Of a DNA stretch of 5,630 nt, positions 1-5,630 are shown one piece after another. The notes below the pieces were generated by a model. The model had not been told where the DNA came from. It searched no databases and saw only the letters and a list, made by a program, of their open reading frames with translations. Source of the stretch: an uncultured Actinomycetes bacterium (GTDB lineage Bacteria; Actinomycetota; Actinomycetes; Mycobacteriales; Mycobacteriaceae). Location of the stretch: contig CAIWCQ010000517.1 in assembly GCA_903911165.1 (NCBI GenBank), positions 1 through 5,630 on the forward strand. The letters run 5' to 3'. How positions within the stretch are numbered: position 1 is the stretch's first letter; every line of letters begins with the position of its first letter. A program made the translations under genes and the position numbers.

Positions 1-1515
1 ACGAAGTGGGTTCATCACTTCGGGCTGTTCGCCGCAGTCGGTGCGGCGATGGCTGCCCTGGCGACGGTGCTGGTGTCGCGCAATGTCCTGCGCTGGTCGC
101 GAAACCGGATGACCGTCGTGACGGCGGTGCTGTTCCTGCTCGCCCTGTGCTTCGCCACCACTAACGGTTGGTGGTACGTGTCGAGTTACGGTGTGTCGTT
201 CAACAACGAGATGCCCCGCATCGCCGGCATCAGCGTCAGCGCAATCTTCTTCGCGCTTTTCCTGATCTCCGCGCTATACACCAGCTGGCTGCACTTCGCT
301 TCCCGGGTACACGGCGAGGGCCGCGTCGTGCGGGTGCTCACGGCCGCGCCGATACCGGTCGCAGCTGGATTCATGGTGCTGGTGTTCATCGCGTCGATGG
401 CGGCGGGCGTGGTGCGCCAGTACCCGACCTACTCCAACGCAATAGCCAATATCCGGTCGTTGTCTGGGGGGTGCGGACTGGCTGACGATGTGCTCGTCGA
501 GTCCGACACCAATGTCGGTTTCATGACCCCACTGCCCGGCGACTACGGACCGCTTGGCCCAGTCGGTGGCACGAACTCGGTCGGGTTCACCCCCAACGGT
601 GTGCCGGAACACATTGTGGCCGAGGCAATTCGGGTGCTTAACCCGACACCCGGCATCGATTACGACTGGGAAGCGCCGGTCAAACTCGACAAAGCCGGGA
701 TCAACGGCTCGAAAATTCCGCTTCCGTACGGATTAGATCCGGAGCGCGTACCGGTGGCGGGCAGCTACGTCGGCACGGCCCAGAAGGAGAGTCTGCTGAC
801 GTCGGCCTGGTATCGCCTGCCCGACGCGGCCGGTCAGCCGCTGGTGGTGGTGACCGCCGCCGGCACCATCGCCGGCAACAGCGTGCTCAAGGGAAAGACC
901 GAGGGCCAGACCGTCGAGTTGGAGTACGCCAGACCCGGCCCCGGCCCAGATTTGGTTCCGGCCGGCCGGGTGCAACCCTACGACCTGGGTCCGGCCCCAT
1001 CCTGGCGAAATCTGCGTTACCCGCGATCGGCAATCCCCGCCGACGCCACCGCGGTGCGGATCGTGGCCGAGGACCGGTCACTGTCCCTGGGCGACTGGAT
1101 CGCGGTCACCCCGCCGCGGGTGCCCCAGCTGCTCTCCGTGCAGGACTACGTCGGATCCATTCAGCCCGTGCTGATGGACTGGGCGGTGGGCCTGGCCTTC
1201 CCATGCCAGCAGCCGATGCTGCACTCCAACGGCGTCACCCAGGTGCCGAAGTTCCGGATCACGCCGGACTACACCGCCAAGAAGCAGGACACCGACACCT
1301 GGGAGGACGGCCGCAACGGTGGTCTCCTGGGAATCAGTGACGTGATGCTGCGGGCCCACGTCATGGCGACTTATCTGTCCGAGGACTGGGGCCGCGACTG
1401 GGGATCGTTGCGCAGGTTCGACACCATCCTCGATGCCGAACCGGCGCAGATCGAGTTGGGAACCGCGACCCGCAGCGGGCTGTGGTCGCCCGGTCGGATC
1501 CGCATCAAGGCCTAG
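1..1515 (+). CDS. embB: Arabinosyltransferase EmbB, C-terminal part (5' end outside window)
   Basis: EmbB is a membrane arabinofuranosyltransferase that uses decaprenyl-phospho-arabinose to build the arabinan of cell-wall arabinogalactan; it is a target of ethambutol. Frame 1 is open from base 1 to a TAG stop, giving 504 visible residues, roughly the last 46% of a ~1,100-residue protein. Hydrophobic spans lie near fragment residues 8-26, 37-55, 77-97 and 118-138. After these comes a long extracytoplasmic domain with conserved Emb segments: TNGWWYVSSYG, RQYPTYSN, NGVPEH, PLPYGLDP, DWAVGLAFPCQQPML and SGLWSPG near the end. Cys158 and Cys402 are candidates for a disulfide. The sequence is closer to EmbB than to EmbA or EmbC as I recall them. 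Counting back from the C-terminus on M. tuberculosis length (1098), His408 and the first Asp of DTDTWED fall at positions 1002 and 1024, both reported as ethambutol-resistance sites; both are wild type here. The catalytic N-terminal part and codon 306 are not in view. Confidence 0.95.
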   Translation, partial: TKWVHHFGLFAAVGAAMAALATVLVSRNVLRWSRNRMTVVTAVLFLLALCFATTNGWWYVSSYGVSFNNEMPRIAGISVSAIFFALFLISALYTSWLHFASRVHGEGRVVRVLTAAPIPVAAGFMVLVFIASMAAGVVRQYPTYSNAIANIRSLSGGCGLADDVLVESDTNVGFMTPLPGDYGPLGPVGGTNSVGFTPNGVPEHIVAEAIRVLNPTPGIDYDWEAPVKLDKAGINGSKIPLPYGLDPERVPVAGSYVGTAQKESLLTSAWYRLPDAAGQPLVVVTAAGTIAGNSVLKGKTEGQTVELEYARPGPGPDLVPAGRVQPYDLGPAPSWRNLRYPRSAIPADATAVRIVAEDRSLSLGDWIAVTPPRVPQLLSVQDYVGSIQPVLMDWAVGLAFPCQQPMLHSNGVTQVPKFRITPDYTAKKQDTDTWEDGRNGGLLGISDVMLRAHVMATYLSEDWGRDWGSLRRFDTILDAEPAQIELGTATRSGLWSPGRIRIKA

Positions 1516-1555
1516 CCCGAACCCGCCGACCGTTACTCCAGAGCGACAGCGGGCA

Positions 1556-1583
1556 TCGAGCGGCGCGCTGGCGTAACGCTCGA
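1556..1583. terminator. Inverted repeat between convergent embB and ptsG, candidate bidirectional terminator
   Basis: A perfect 7-bp inverted repeat, TCGAGCG (1556-1562) and CGCTCGA (1577-1583), encloses a 14-nt loop that can form a further 3-bp stem (1564-1566 with 1571-1573). It lies 40 bp after the embB stop and 8 bp after the ptsG stop, where a shared terminator is expected. There is no T-run on either side, so it would be a U-less hairpin of the kind proposed for mycobacteria, or not a terminator at all. Confidence 0.4.
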
Positions 1584-1591
1584 CGCGGGAA

Positions 1592-3634
1592 TTACAGCCC
1601 CACCTCCGCGGCGACCGGCGCCGGCGTCACCGCGAGAATCGGTGCGCCGACGGTGGTTTCGCCCTCGGCGGTTTGTTCCACCGATCCGAACTTCTTCGAA
1701 TTCAAAATGATGATCGGCGTGGTCAACGGATAACCGGCGTCTTCGATGACCTTGCGGTCGAAGGTGACCAGCGGAGTTCCAGCGGTGACCCGATCGCCCT
1801 TGGCGACATGCACATCGAAGCCCGCGCCCTTGAGTTTGACAGTATCGATTCCGATATGGATCAGCACCTCGACACCGCTGTCGAGGAGAAGTCCGAAAGC
1901 ATGGCCGGTCGGCTGCGCGGCGACCACCACGCCCGACCCGGGCGCATACGCGGTATTCCCGGAGGGGATCACCGCGATGCCCGGTCCCAGGATTCCCTTG
2001 CCGAACACCGGATCGGGAACGTCGCTCAGCGCGATGATGGTTCCGTCCAGCGGCGAGAGGATCTCGGTGGTGACGCCGACATCGCCGGCTGCCTTGGTCG
2101 CGGCGGCGGCGACGAGGGTATCCGGGCTGGCCTCACCCATCGGACCTTCGAGGTCGGCGACCGAAACCCCTGCCGCAGCCGCCGCAGCGGCTTGCTCGGG
2201 TGTGCGGTAGCCCGACAGGATCACCAGGATCATCGAGGTGAGGAAGGCCGCGGTGATCGCCACCGCGTACAGGCCCATGTTGCTGAACGCCGGGATGGTC
2301 AGCAGCGAGGTGAAGACGAAGGCCTTCGTTGTTACTCCCCCGCCCAGGCCGATGATCACGCCGCCGACCAGACAGCCGGCTAGCAAGCGTGGATAGATTC
2401 GTTTGAACCGCAGGTGGATGCCGTACAGCGACGGCTCCGATATACCGCCGAGCAGACCGGCCGCCAAGCCACCCATTGCGGTCTGGCGCATCTGCTTGTC
2501 CCGTTCCCGCCAGGCCAGGAACAGCACACCGGCAGTGGCGCCGAAGCAGGCGAAGTTCCACGCACCCATCGGGCCCTGGATGAAGTCGTAGCCCAGGGTT
2601 TGGATGTTGATCAGCATGATCGCGTTGATCGGCCAGTGCAGGCCCAGCGGCACCATGAACGGGTATGCCAACGGGATGAGGATCGCGAAGATCAACGGGG
2701 AGAAATCGTTGACAGACTTCAGGAATCCGCCGAGCGCCGCACCGGTGTAGACGCCGATCGGCCCGATCAGGAACGCCGTCAGCGGAATCATGACCAGCAT
2801 CGACAGGAACGGCACGAAGATCAATTGGACGTTCTCCGGAATGACCCGCTTCAGAAATCGATACAACAGCCCCAGCACCGCGGCCATCAGCAGCGGCGGG
2901 AAGACCTGCGAGCTGTAGTTGAAGATCGTCAGCGGCAGTCCGAGAACCTGCACGACGTCGACCTGGGAGCCAAACACGGTCGTGGGCTCGGTGAAGTCCT
3001 TCAATGCGGCGAAACCCGGCAACATGACCACGGCCATGATCGCGAACCCGACCCACGGATCGGCGCCCAGCTTTTTCGCGGCGTTGTAGGCAACCATCAG
3101 CGGTAGGAACACGAAAACGCCCTGCCAGCACAGGTTGATGAACTGCCAGGTCGGCGACAGTTGGCTGGCCTCACGCGGGTCGGCCCAGTTGGGGATGACG
3201 TTGAGCGTGCTCATCAGCGCCATGAAGGTGATGAACAGCGAGGCTCCGAGCAGCGCGCCGAGGATCGGGCGGAAGGAGTCGGAGAGGAACTCGAAGAACC
3301 CGTCGAGCCAGGCAAACTTCCCGCGCGGACCCTTGGCGCGGGCCGCGGCCTTGATCGCGGCGGCGTCGTCGCCGCCGGCGCTACCGCCCAGGCCCGGCAG
3401 TGCCTTGATCTCGTTGTAGACCGTCTGCACGCCACCGCCGATCACGACCTGATAGCGGTCACCGGCCTGCGGGACGGCTCCCATGACGCCGGGCACAGCC
3501 TCCAGATCGGACTGCTGGACCCCGGAGGCATCGTGCAGGGTGAACCGCAACCGGGTGGCGCAGTGCGTGAGACTCTCGATATTCGCCGACCCGCCCAATT
3601 TGTCGACGATCTCAGCAGCTGTATTCGAAGACAC
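1592..3634 (-). CDS. ptsG: PTS glucose-type permease, fused enzyme IIBCA (PtsG-like)
   Basis: Membrane permease that imports a sugar, most likely glucose, and phosphorylates it with phosphate passed from PEP via EI and HPr. Domains in order: IIB (about residues 1-80) with phospho-accepting Cys25 in LTHCATRLRF; IIC (about 105-478), polytopic, with GLHWPINAIM at 331-340 and GISEP at 397-401, the form of the GITEP motif seen in this family; an Ala-rich linker (about 480-522, seven alanines at 482-488); and IIA (about 523-680) with His578 in GHAF and phospho-accepting His593 in LIHIGIDTV. All key residues are intact. Stretches such as GYDFIQGPMGAWNFACFG match Corynebacterium glutamicum PtsG as I recall it, and length (680 versus about 683) and B-C-A order agree. 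I chose the GTG at 3634-3632 because GGAGGG sits 10 nt upstream and the IIB fold begins at once; the longer frame from 3712 adds 26 unrelated residues. Glucose specificity is inferred; a beta-glucoside or other Glc-family sugar is possible. No EI or HPr gene is in the window. Confidence 0.9.
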   Translation of the reverse strand: MSSNTAAEIVDKLGGSANIESLTHCATRLRFTLHDASGVQQSDLEAVPGVMGAVPQAGDRYQVVIGGGVQTVYNEIKALPGLGGSAGGDDAAAIKAAARAKGPRGKFAWLDGFFEFLSDSFRPILGALLGASLFITFMALMSTLNVIPNWADPREASQLSPTWQFINLCWQGVFVFLPLMVAYNAAKKLGADPWVGFAIMAVVMLPGFAALKDFTEPTTVFGSQVDVVQVLGLPLTIFNYSSQVFPPLLMAAVLGLLYRFLKRVIPENVQLIFVPFLSMLVMIPLTAFLIGPIGVYTGAALGGFLKSVNDFSPLIFAILIPLAYPFMVPLGLHWPINAIMLINIQTLGYDFIQGPMGAWNFACFGATAGVLFLAWRERDKQMRQTAMGGLAAGLLGGISEPSLYGIHLRFKRIYPRLLAGCLVGGVIIGLGGGVTTKAFVFTSLLTIPAFSNMGLYAVAITAAFLTSMILVILSGYRTPEQAAAAAAAGVSVADLEGPMGEASPDTLVAAAATKAAGDVGVTTEILSPLDGTIIALSDVPDPVFGKGILGPGIAVIPSGNTAYAPGSGVVVAAQPTGHAFGLLLDSGVEVLIHIGIDTVKLKGAGFDVHVAKGDRVTAGTPLVTFDRKVIEDAGYPLTTPIIILNSKKFGSVEQTAEGETTVGAPILAVTPAPVAAEVGL

Positions 3635-3644
3635 CGAATGCCTA

Positions 3645-3650
3645 CCCTCC
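3645..3650 (-). promoter_or_regulatory. Shine-Dalgarno of ptsG, fixes the GTG start
   Basis: GGAGGG on the minus strand, 10 nt before the GTG at 3634-3632. No comparable purine run precedes the other in-frame start at 3712, so this site decides the start. Confidence 0.7.
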
Positions 3651-3661
3651 ACGAAGCGCCC

Positions 3662-3678
3662 CGGGCCGGACCGGCCCG
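3662..3678. repeat. 17-bp GC-rich palindrome in the ptsG leader, candidate operator or mRNA hairpin
   Basis: CGGGCCGG-A-CCGGCCCG is a perfect inverted repeat with 8-bp arms around one central base. It lies 11 bp upstream of the ptsG Shine-Dalgarno, inside the presumed 5' leader. It could be an operator for a dimeric repressor or, in RNA, a 7-bp stem with a 3-nt loop close to the ribosome-binding site. No match to a named regulator site is claimed. Confidence 0.5.
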
Positions 3679-3683
3679 AGTGA

Positions 3684-3698
3684 GCCGATGGTATCGGC
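3684..3698. repeat. 15-bp inverted repeat overlapping the presumed ptsG -10 box
   Basis: GCCGAT-GGT-ATCGGC has perfect 6-bp arms and a 3-bp spacer. It sits 5 bp upstream of the 17-bp palindrome and contains the candidate -10 hexamer of ptsG (3688-3693). A protein binding here would block transcription, so an operator is the simplest reading. The regulator is unknown. Confidence 0.45.
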
Positions 3699-3717
3699 GC
3701 GGCCCTGATCACCGGAA
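3688..3717 (-). promoter_or_regulatory. Candidate ptsG promoter
   Basis: On the minus strand, TTCCGG (3717-3712) and TACCAT (3693-3688) are spaced by 18 bp. TACCAT fits the mycobacterial -10 pattern TANNNT; the -35 is a poor match to TTGACA, which is common in mycobacteria. Transcription would start near 3681, giving a leader of about 47 nt that begins just before the 17-bp palindrome. The -35 lies inside the first unit of the 19-bp repeat array. This is prediction from motif and spacing only. Confidence 0.3.
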
Positions 3718-3782
3718 CAGATTGGGATCACCGAAACGATTTGGGATCACCGGAACGATTTGGGATCACCGAAACGGTGTGA
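3707..3782. repeat. Four tandem 19-bp direct repeats upstream of ptsG
   Basis: Four head-to-tail 19-bp units: 3707-3725 GATCACCGGAACAGATTGG, 3726-3744 GATCACCGAAACGATTTGG, 3745-3763 GATCACCGGAACGATTTGG and 3764-3782 GATCACCGAAACGGTGTGA. The middle two differ at one base; each outer unit differs from its closest middle unit at three. The core GATCACCGRAAC is the same in all four and alternates G/A at position 9. There are no spacers, so it is not CRISPR. It fills the gap between the kinase stop and the presumed ptsG promoter, overlapping the -35. It may be a multi-site operator or a simple tandem repeat grown by replication slippage. Confidence 0.9.
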
Positions 3783-3798
3783 AACGCCAATACCGAAG

Positions 3799-5055
3799 TC
3801 AGGGTGCGGTAGGTGGTCGGGATCCGCCGGTGCGCAGCCGTTCCGGCTGGGGTGACCACACCGTCTCAGGGCTTTGGGAGTCCACCCGGGCGCAGTAGGC
3901 GGGAGCACCGTTGCCGTCGACTGCCGCCGCGCCGAGCACCGCGCAGTCCGCGCCGACGACCACCACGGGCAGTTCCATCCGGGCCGACACCGCCGGCGGC
4001 GGGGGCGTCGTCGGGATCGAGGCTGTGCCGGTGTCGCGGCGCCCGGCCAACAACGCGAGTGCGACGCCGAGGGCCGAGATGACGAGTACCGCAGCCAGTG
4101 CCGCAGCGATCCAGCGTCTCCTGCCGGGAGCGGCCTCGGGCTTGCGATGCCGTGCCGCCATGCCGGCCGCCGAACCCAAAGCAGCTGAACCCAAAGCCGT
4201 CGAACCCAAAGCCGTTGGGCCCAGAGCGTCCCGCATCGCCGTCGCGAAATCTCCGCACTGGTCGAAGCGATCGGACGGATCTTTGGCCAACGCCCTGGCG
4301 AACACCGGTCCGAGTCGGGTGAGGTCGGGGTGGCCGGTGCCGATCGGTGGCGGCTGTGCACTCAGATGGTTACCGATGACGACGGCCGGGTTGCTGTTCG
4401 CGAACGGCGCCGCACCGGTGAGCAGATGGTAGGCGGTGGAGGCGAGGGAATACTGGTCAGCGCGACCGTCGATCTGTTCGCCTTTGAGTTGTTCGGGGGC
4501 CGCGTAGTTCACCGTGCCGACCGTCATGTCGGCGCCGGTGAGATCACTGGATTGGCCGATCCATCGAGCAACGCCGAAGTCGGTCAACATGACTCGTTCG
4601 TCGCCGGACTCCGACACGCCGAGGAGGATGTTCGCCGGCTTGATGTCTCGGTGCAGCAGCCCACGACTGTGGGCGTAGTCGAGGGCATCGGCAATATCGG
4701 TGACGATGTGCGCCACTTCGGCGGGCGGAATCCCGTTCGGATATTTGTCGATTAGCAGCCGGGAGGCATCGGTGCCATCGACGAATTCCATGGCGATCCA
4801 CAGTTGGCCTTCGAGGTCGCCGCGGTCGTAGATGGTGACGATGTTCGGGTGGCGCAGCATCGCCACCATCTCGGCTTCCCGATTGAATCGCTGTCGATAC
4901 TCCTCATCGTGGCTGACCCCGGTGCCGAGCACCTTGAGCGCATCGTGGCGGGGCAGGCGCGGATGCTGCGCCAGATAAACCTCGCCCATTCCTCCGGTGC
5001 CGAGGACCCGACCGATGGTGTAGTCGGCGAAGATTTGACCGTCCGCTAACGGCAT
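3799..5055 (-). CDS. PknF-like transmembrane Ser/Thr protein kinase
   Basis: Hanks-type (RD) kinase that should phosphorylate cytoplasmic targets in response to a signal sensed outside the membrane. The cytoplasmic kinase domain (about residues 12-278) has the glycine loop GTGGMGEV (19-26), Lys41 in ALK, Glu60, catalytic HRDIKPAN (135-142, Asp137), DFG (159-161), and an activation loop with Thr173, Thr178 and Thr181 before APE (186-188). All catalytic residues are present. A juxtamembrane stretch (279-314) contains short ALGS repeats and ends in a basic cluster; one membrane span follows (about 315-337). The outer part (338-418) is short, starts with a Pro/Thr-rich stretch and has two cysteines, 371 and 388. 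The N-terminus ([19 protein letters not shown]) and the segments [14 protein letters not shown] and YPNGIP resemble M. tuberculosis PknF, but orthology is not shown, so no symbol is given. The start is supported by this match. It lies 25 bp after the upstream gene and 164 bp before ptsG on the same strand. Confidence 0.95.
   Translation of the reverse strand: MPLADGQIFADYTIGRVLGTGGMGEVYLAQHPRLPRHDALKVLGTGVSHDEEYRQRFNREAEMVAMLRHPNIVTIYDRGDLEGQLWIAMEFVDGTDASRLLIDKYPNGIPPAEVAHIVTDIADALDYAHSRGLLHRDIKPANILLGVSESGDERVMLTDFGVARWIGQSSDLTGADMTVGTVNYAAPEQLKGEQIDGRADQYSLASTAYHLLTGAAPFANSNPAVVIGNHLSAQPPPIGTGHPDLTRLGPVFARALAKDPSDRFDQCGDFATAMRDALGPTALGSTALGSAALGSAAGMAARHRKPEAAPGRRRWIAAALAAVLVISALGVALALLAGRRDTGTASIPTTPPPPAVSARMELPVVVVGADCAVLGAAAVDGNGAPAYCARVDSQSPETVWSPQPERLRTGGSRPPTAP
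4172..4231 (-). repeat. 15-bp tandem repeat inside the kinase juxtamembrane coding region
   Basis: Four 15-bp units at 4172-4186, 4187-4201, 4202-4216 and 4217-4231 encode a five-residue repeat of the type (S/P)-(T/A)-A-L-G, residues about 280-298 in the linker between kinase domain and membrane span. The first three units are nearly identical on the plus strand (GAACCCAAAGC plus four variable bases); the fourth is diverged. The frame is kept, so copy-number change would alter linker length without breaking the protein. Confidence 0.8.
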
Positions 5056-5061
5056 CTGCGA

Positions 5062-5091
5062 AGCCTAAACTCCCGGCCGTTCACCCCGGAA
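5062..5091 (-). promoter_or_regulatory. Candidate leaderless promoter of the kinase gene
   Basis: On the minus strand TAGGCT (5067-5062) fits the mycobacterial -10 pattern TANNNT and ends 6 nt before the ATG at 5055, so transcription would start at or next to the A of the start codon. There is no usable Shine-Dalgarno: the only purine run, GGGAG (5074-5070), is 14 nt from the ATG. An upstream TTCCGG (5091-5086), 18 bp from the -10, could act as -35 and lies in the last codons of the preceding gene. Leaderless starts of this form are common in mycobacteria. Confidence 0.45.
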
Positions 5092-5630
5092 CATTAGCCT
5101 TCAGCGTCGCAAGGGCCCCGACGCTGAGCCGGGCCAGTTCGGCGGCCTCATCGTGATCGAGTGCGGCGGCGAAGAGCTCAGTCATCCGGCGGTTGGTTGA
5201 CTCCTCCACCTCGGCGTAACGCTCCGCCTTGTCCGCCCCGTCAGCGAAGGGTTCGGCAAAGCCGAACATCATCGTGTAGTCGCGGCCGCCGTGGAGCATG
5301 TGCGCTTCGACCGGGGTGATGCCCGACAGCGACAGCGCCTTGAAATGGACATCGCCGCGCAACTCGCGCAATACAAACATCACCTGCAGTGCCCGGGCCG
5401 CGTCGTCACCGGCCAACGGCATGTTCCGATAGCCGGCGAACATCGGCAGTCCCAGCGGAGACGTCGTGGCAATGATCTTCTCGCCGAGTTGCGCGATGCG
5501 CGCAGGCCCTTCGGCTCCGGTCAGGTACTTGCGGCCGAAGTCGGCCACCTGATCCCAGTACACCTTCGCCGCACCGGCCGCGCCACGTACCGCGACACCC
5601 TCCTCCCAGCAGGCGCTGACGAAGTTCGGC
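5081..5630 (-). CDS. Conserved hypothetical protein, SCO6745-like, C-terminal part (5' end outside window)
   Basis: The frame is open from the right edge to a TGA stop at 5083-5081, giving 182 visible residues. It continues upstream of the GTG at 5563 with sensible sequence (PNFVSACWEEGVAVRG...), so that GTG is probably not the start. The protein looks soluble and mostly helical, with no membrane span or signal peptide visible. The segment ending LRELRGDVHFKAL followed by SGITPVEAHML resembles the pattern LREHRGDGHVAAL...G...EA of the SCO6745 family of actinobacterial proteins of unknown function, and the preceding PLGLPMFAGYRNMPLAGDDA fits its middle region. That assignment is from memory of the family pattern and is tentative; no reaction is proposed. 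It ends 25 bp before the kinase start on the same strand, so read-through into the kinase is possible. Confidence 0.8.
   Translation of the reverse strand, partial: PNFVSACWEEGVAVRGAAGAAKVYWDQVADFGRKYLTGAEGPARIAQLGEKIIATTSPLGLPMFAGYRNMPLAGDDAARALQVMFVLRELRGDVHFKALSLSGITPVEAHMLHGGRDYTMMFGFAEPFADGADKAERYAEVEESTNRRMTELFAAALDHDEAAELARLSVGALATLKANVPG

Noticed and set aside
49..51. ATG as the start of the plus-strand gene
   Set aside because: The frame is open back to base 1 with EmbB-like residues (TKWVHHFGLFAAVG), so this is an internal methionine of a truncated gene.
2133..3131. 332-residue open frame on the minus strand in another frame
   Set aside because: It lies wholly inside ptsG on the same strand. 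The ptsG frame has intact PTS motifs, while this one is a shadow rich in Arg, Gly, Ala and Asp, as high-GC DNA often produces.
3635..3712. Longer ptsG start at the GTG at 3712
   Set aside because: It would add 26 residues unlike any IIB N-terminus, translate both palindromes and lacks a Shine-Dalgarno. The GTG at 3634 has one.
3767..3779. Kinase terminator hairpin CACCG-AAA-CGGTG
   Set aside because: The stem is only 5 bp with no T-run on the minus strand, and it arises from divergence of the last 19-bp repeat unit. It is too weak to call.
3707..3782. CRISPR array
   Set aside because: The units abut directly with no spacers, and no cas gene is present.
3707..3782. GGAAC elements as ECF sigma-factor -35 boxes
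   Set aside because: GGAAC is read on the plus strand here, but no plus-strand gene lies downstream; the genes on both sides are on the minus strand.
3161..3898. 245-residue plus-strand open frame crossing the ptsG start, the repeat array and the kinase 3' end
   Set aside because: It is antisense to two real genes, has no recognisable motif and a highly charged, repetitive composition. Its passage through the repeat array reflects lack of stops, not coding.
5561..5563. GTG as the start of the right-edge gene
   Set aside because: Coding sequence continues upstream in frame to the window edge, and no Shine-Dalgarno lies at a suitable distance. The gene is best treated as truncated.

Overview
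The window looks like the chromosome of a high-GC actinobacterium, most likely a non-tuberculous, rapid-grower-type mycobacterium or close relative. The main reason is the left-hand gene. Its visible 504 residues read as the C-terminal half of the arabinosyltransferase EmbB and match my recollection of M. tuberculosis EmbB almost segment by segment. A glucose-type PTS permease and a PknF-like Ser/Thr kinase complete the window. M. tuberculosis lacks a glucose PTS, so the species is not a tuberculosis-complex member. No tRNA, rRNA, CRISPR array, IS element or phage gene was seen.

Layout. (1) Positions 1-1515, plus strand: 3' part of embB, with four membrane spans and then the extracytoplasmic C-terminal domain. 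(2) Positions 1516-1591: short convergent gap with a perfect 7-bp inverted repeat, a candidate bidirectional terminator. (3) Positions 1592-3634, minus strand: complete PTS enzyme II with domain order B-C-A (680 aa), very like corynebacterial PtsG. (4) Positions 3635-3798: unusual 164-bp intergenic region. It holds four tandem copies of a 19-bp unit, a 15-bp and a 17-bp inverted repeat, a weak promoter candidate and a Shine-Dalgarno for ptsG. (5) Positions 3799-5055, minus strand: PknF-like transmembrane Ser/Thr kinase (418 aa), probably with a leaderless promoter. (6) Positions 5081-5630, minus strand: 3' part of a conserved hypothetical protein resembling the SCO6745 family, running off the right edge.

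How they fit together. The three minus-strand genes point the same way (hypothetical, kinase, ptsG) and converge on embB. The most interesting link is the kinase beside the glucose permease. M. tuberculosis PknF has been reported to affect glucose transport, so this pair may be a sugar-uptake and phospho-signalling unit. The intergenic repeats are a plausible control site for ptsG. That coupling is inference; the gene identities of embB, the PTS permease and the kinase are well supported by motifs.
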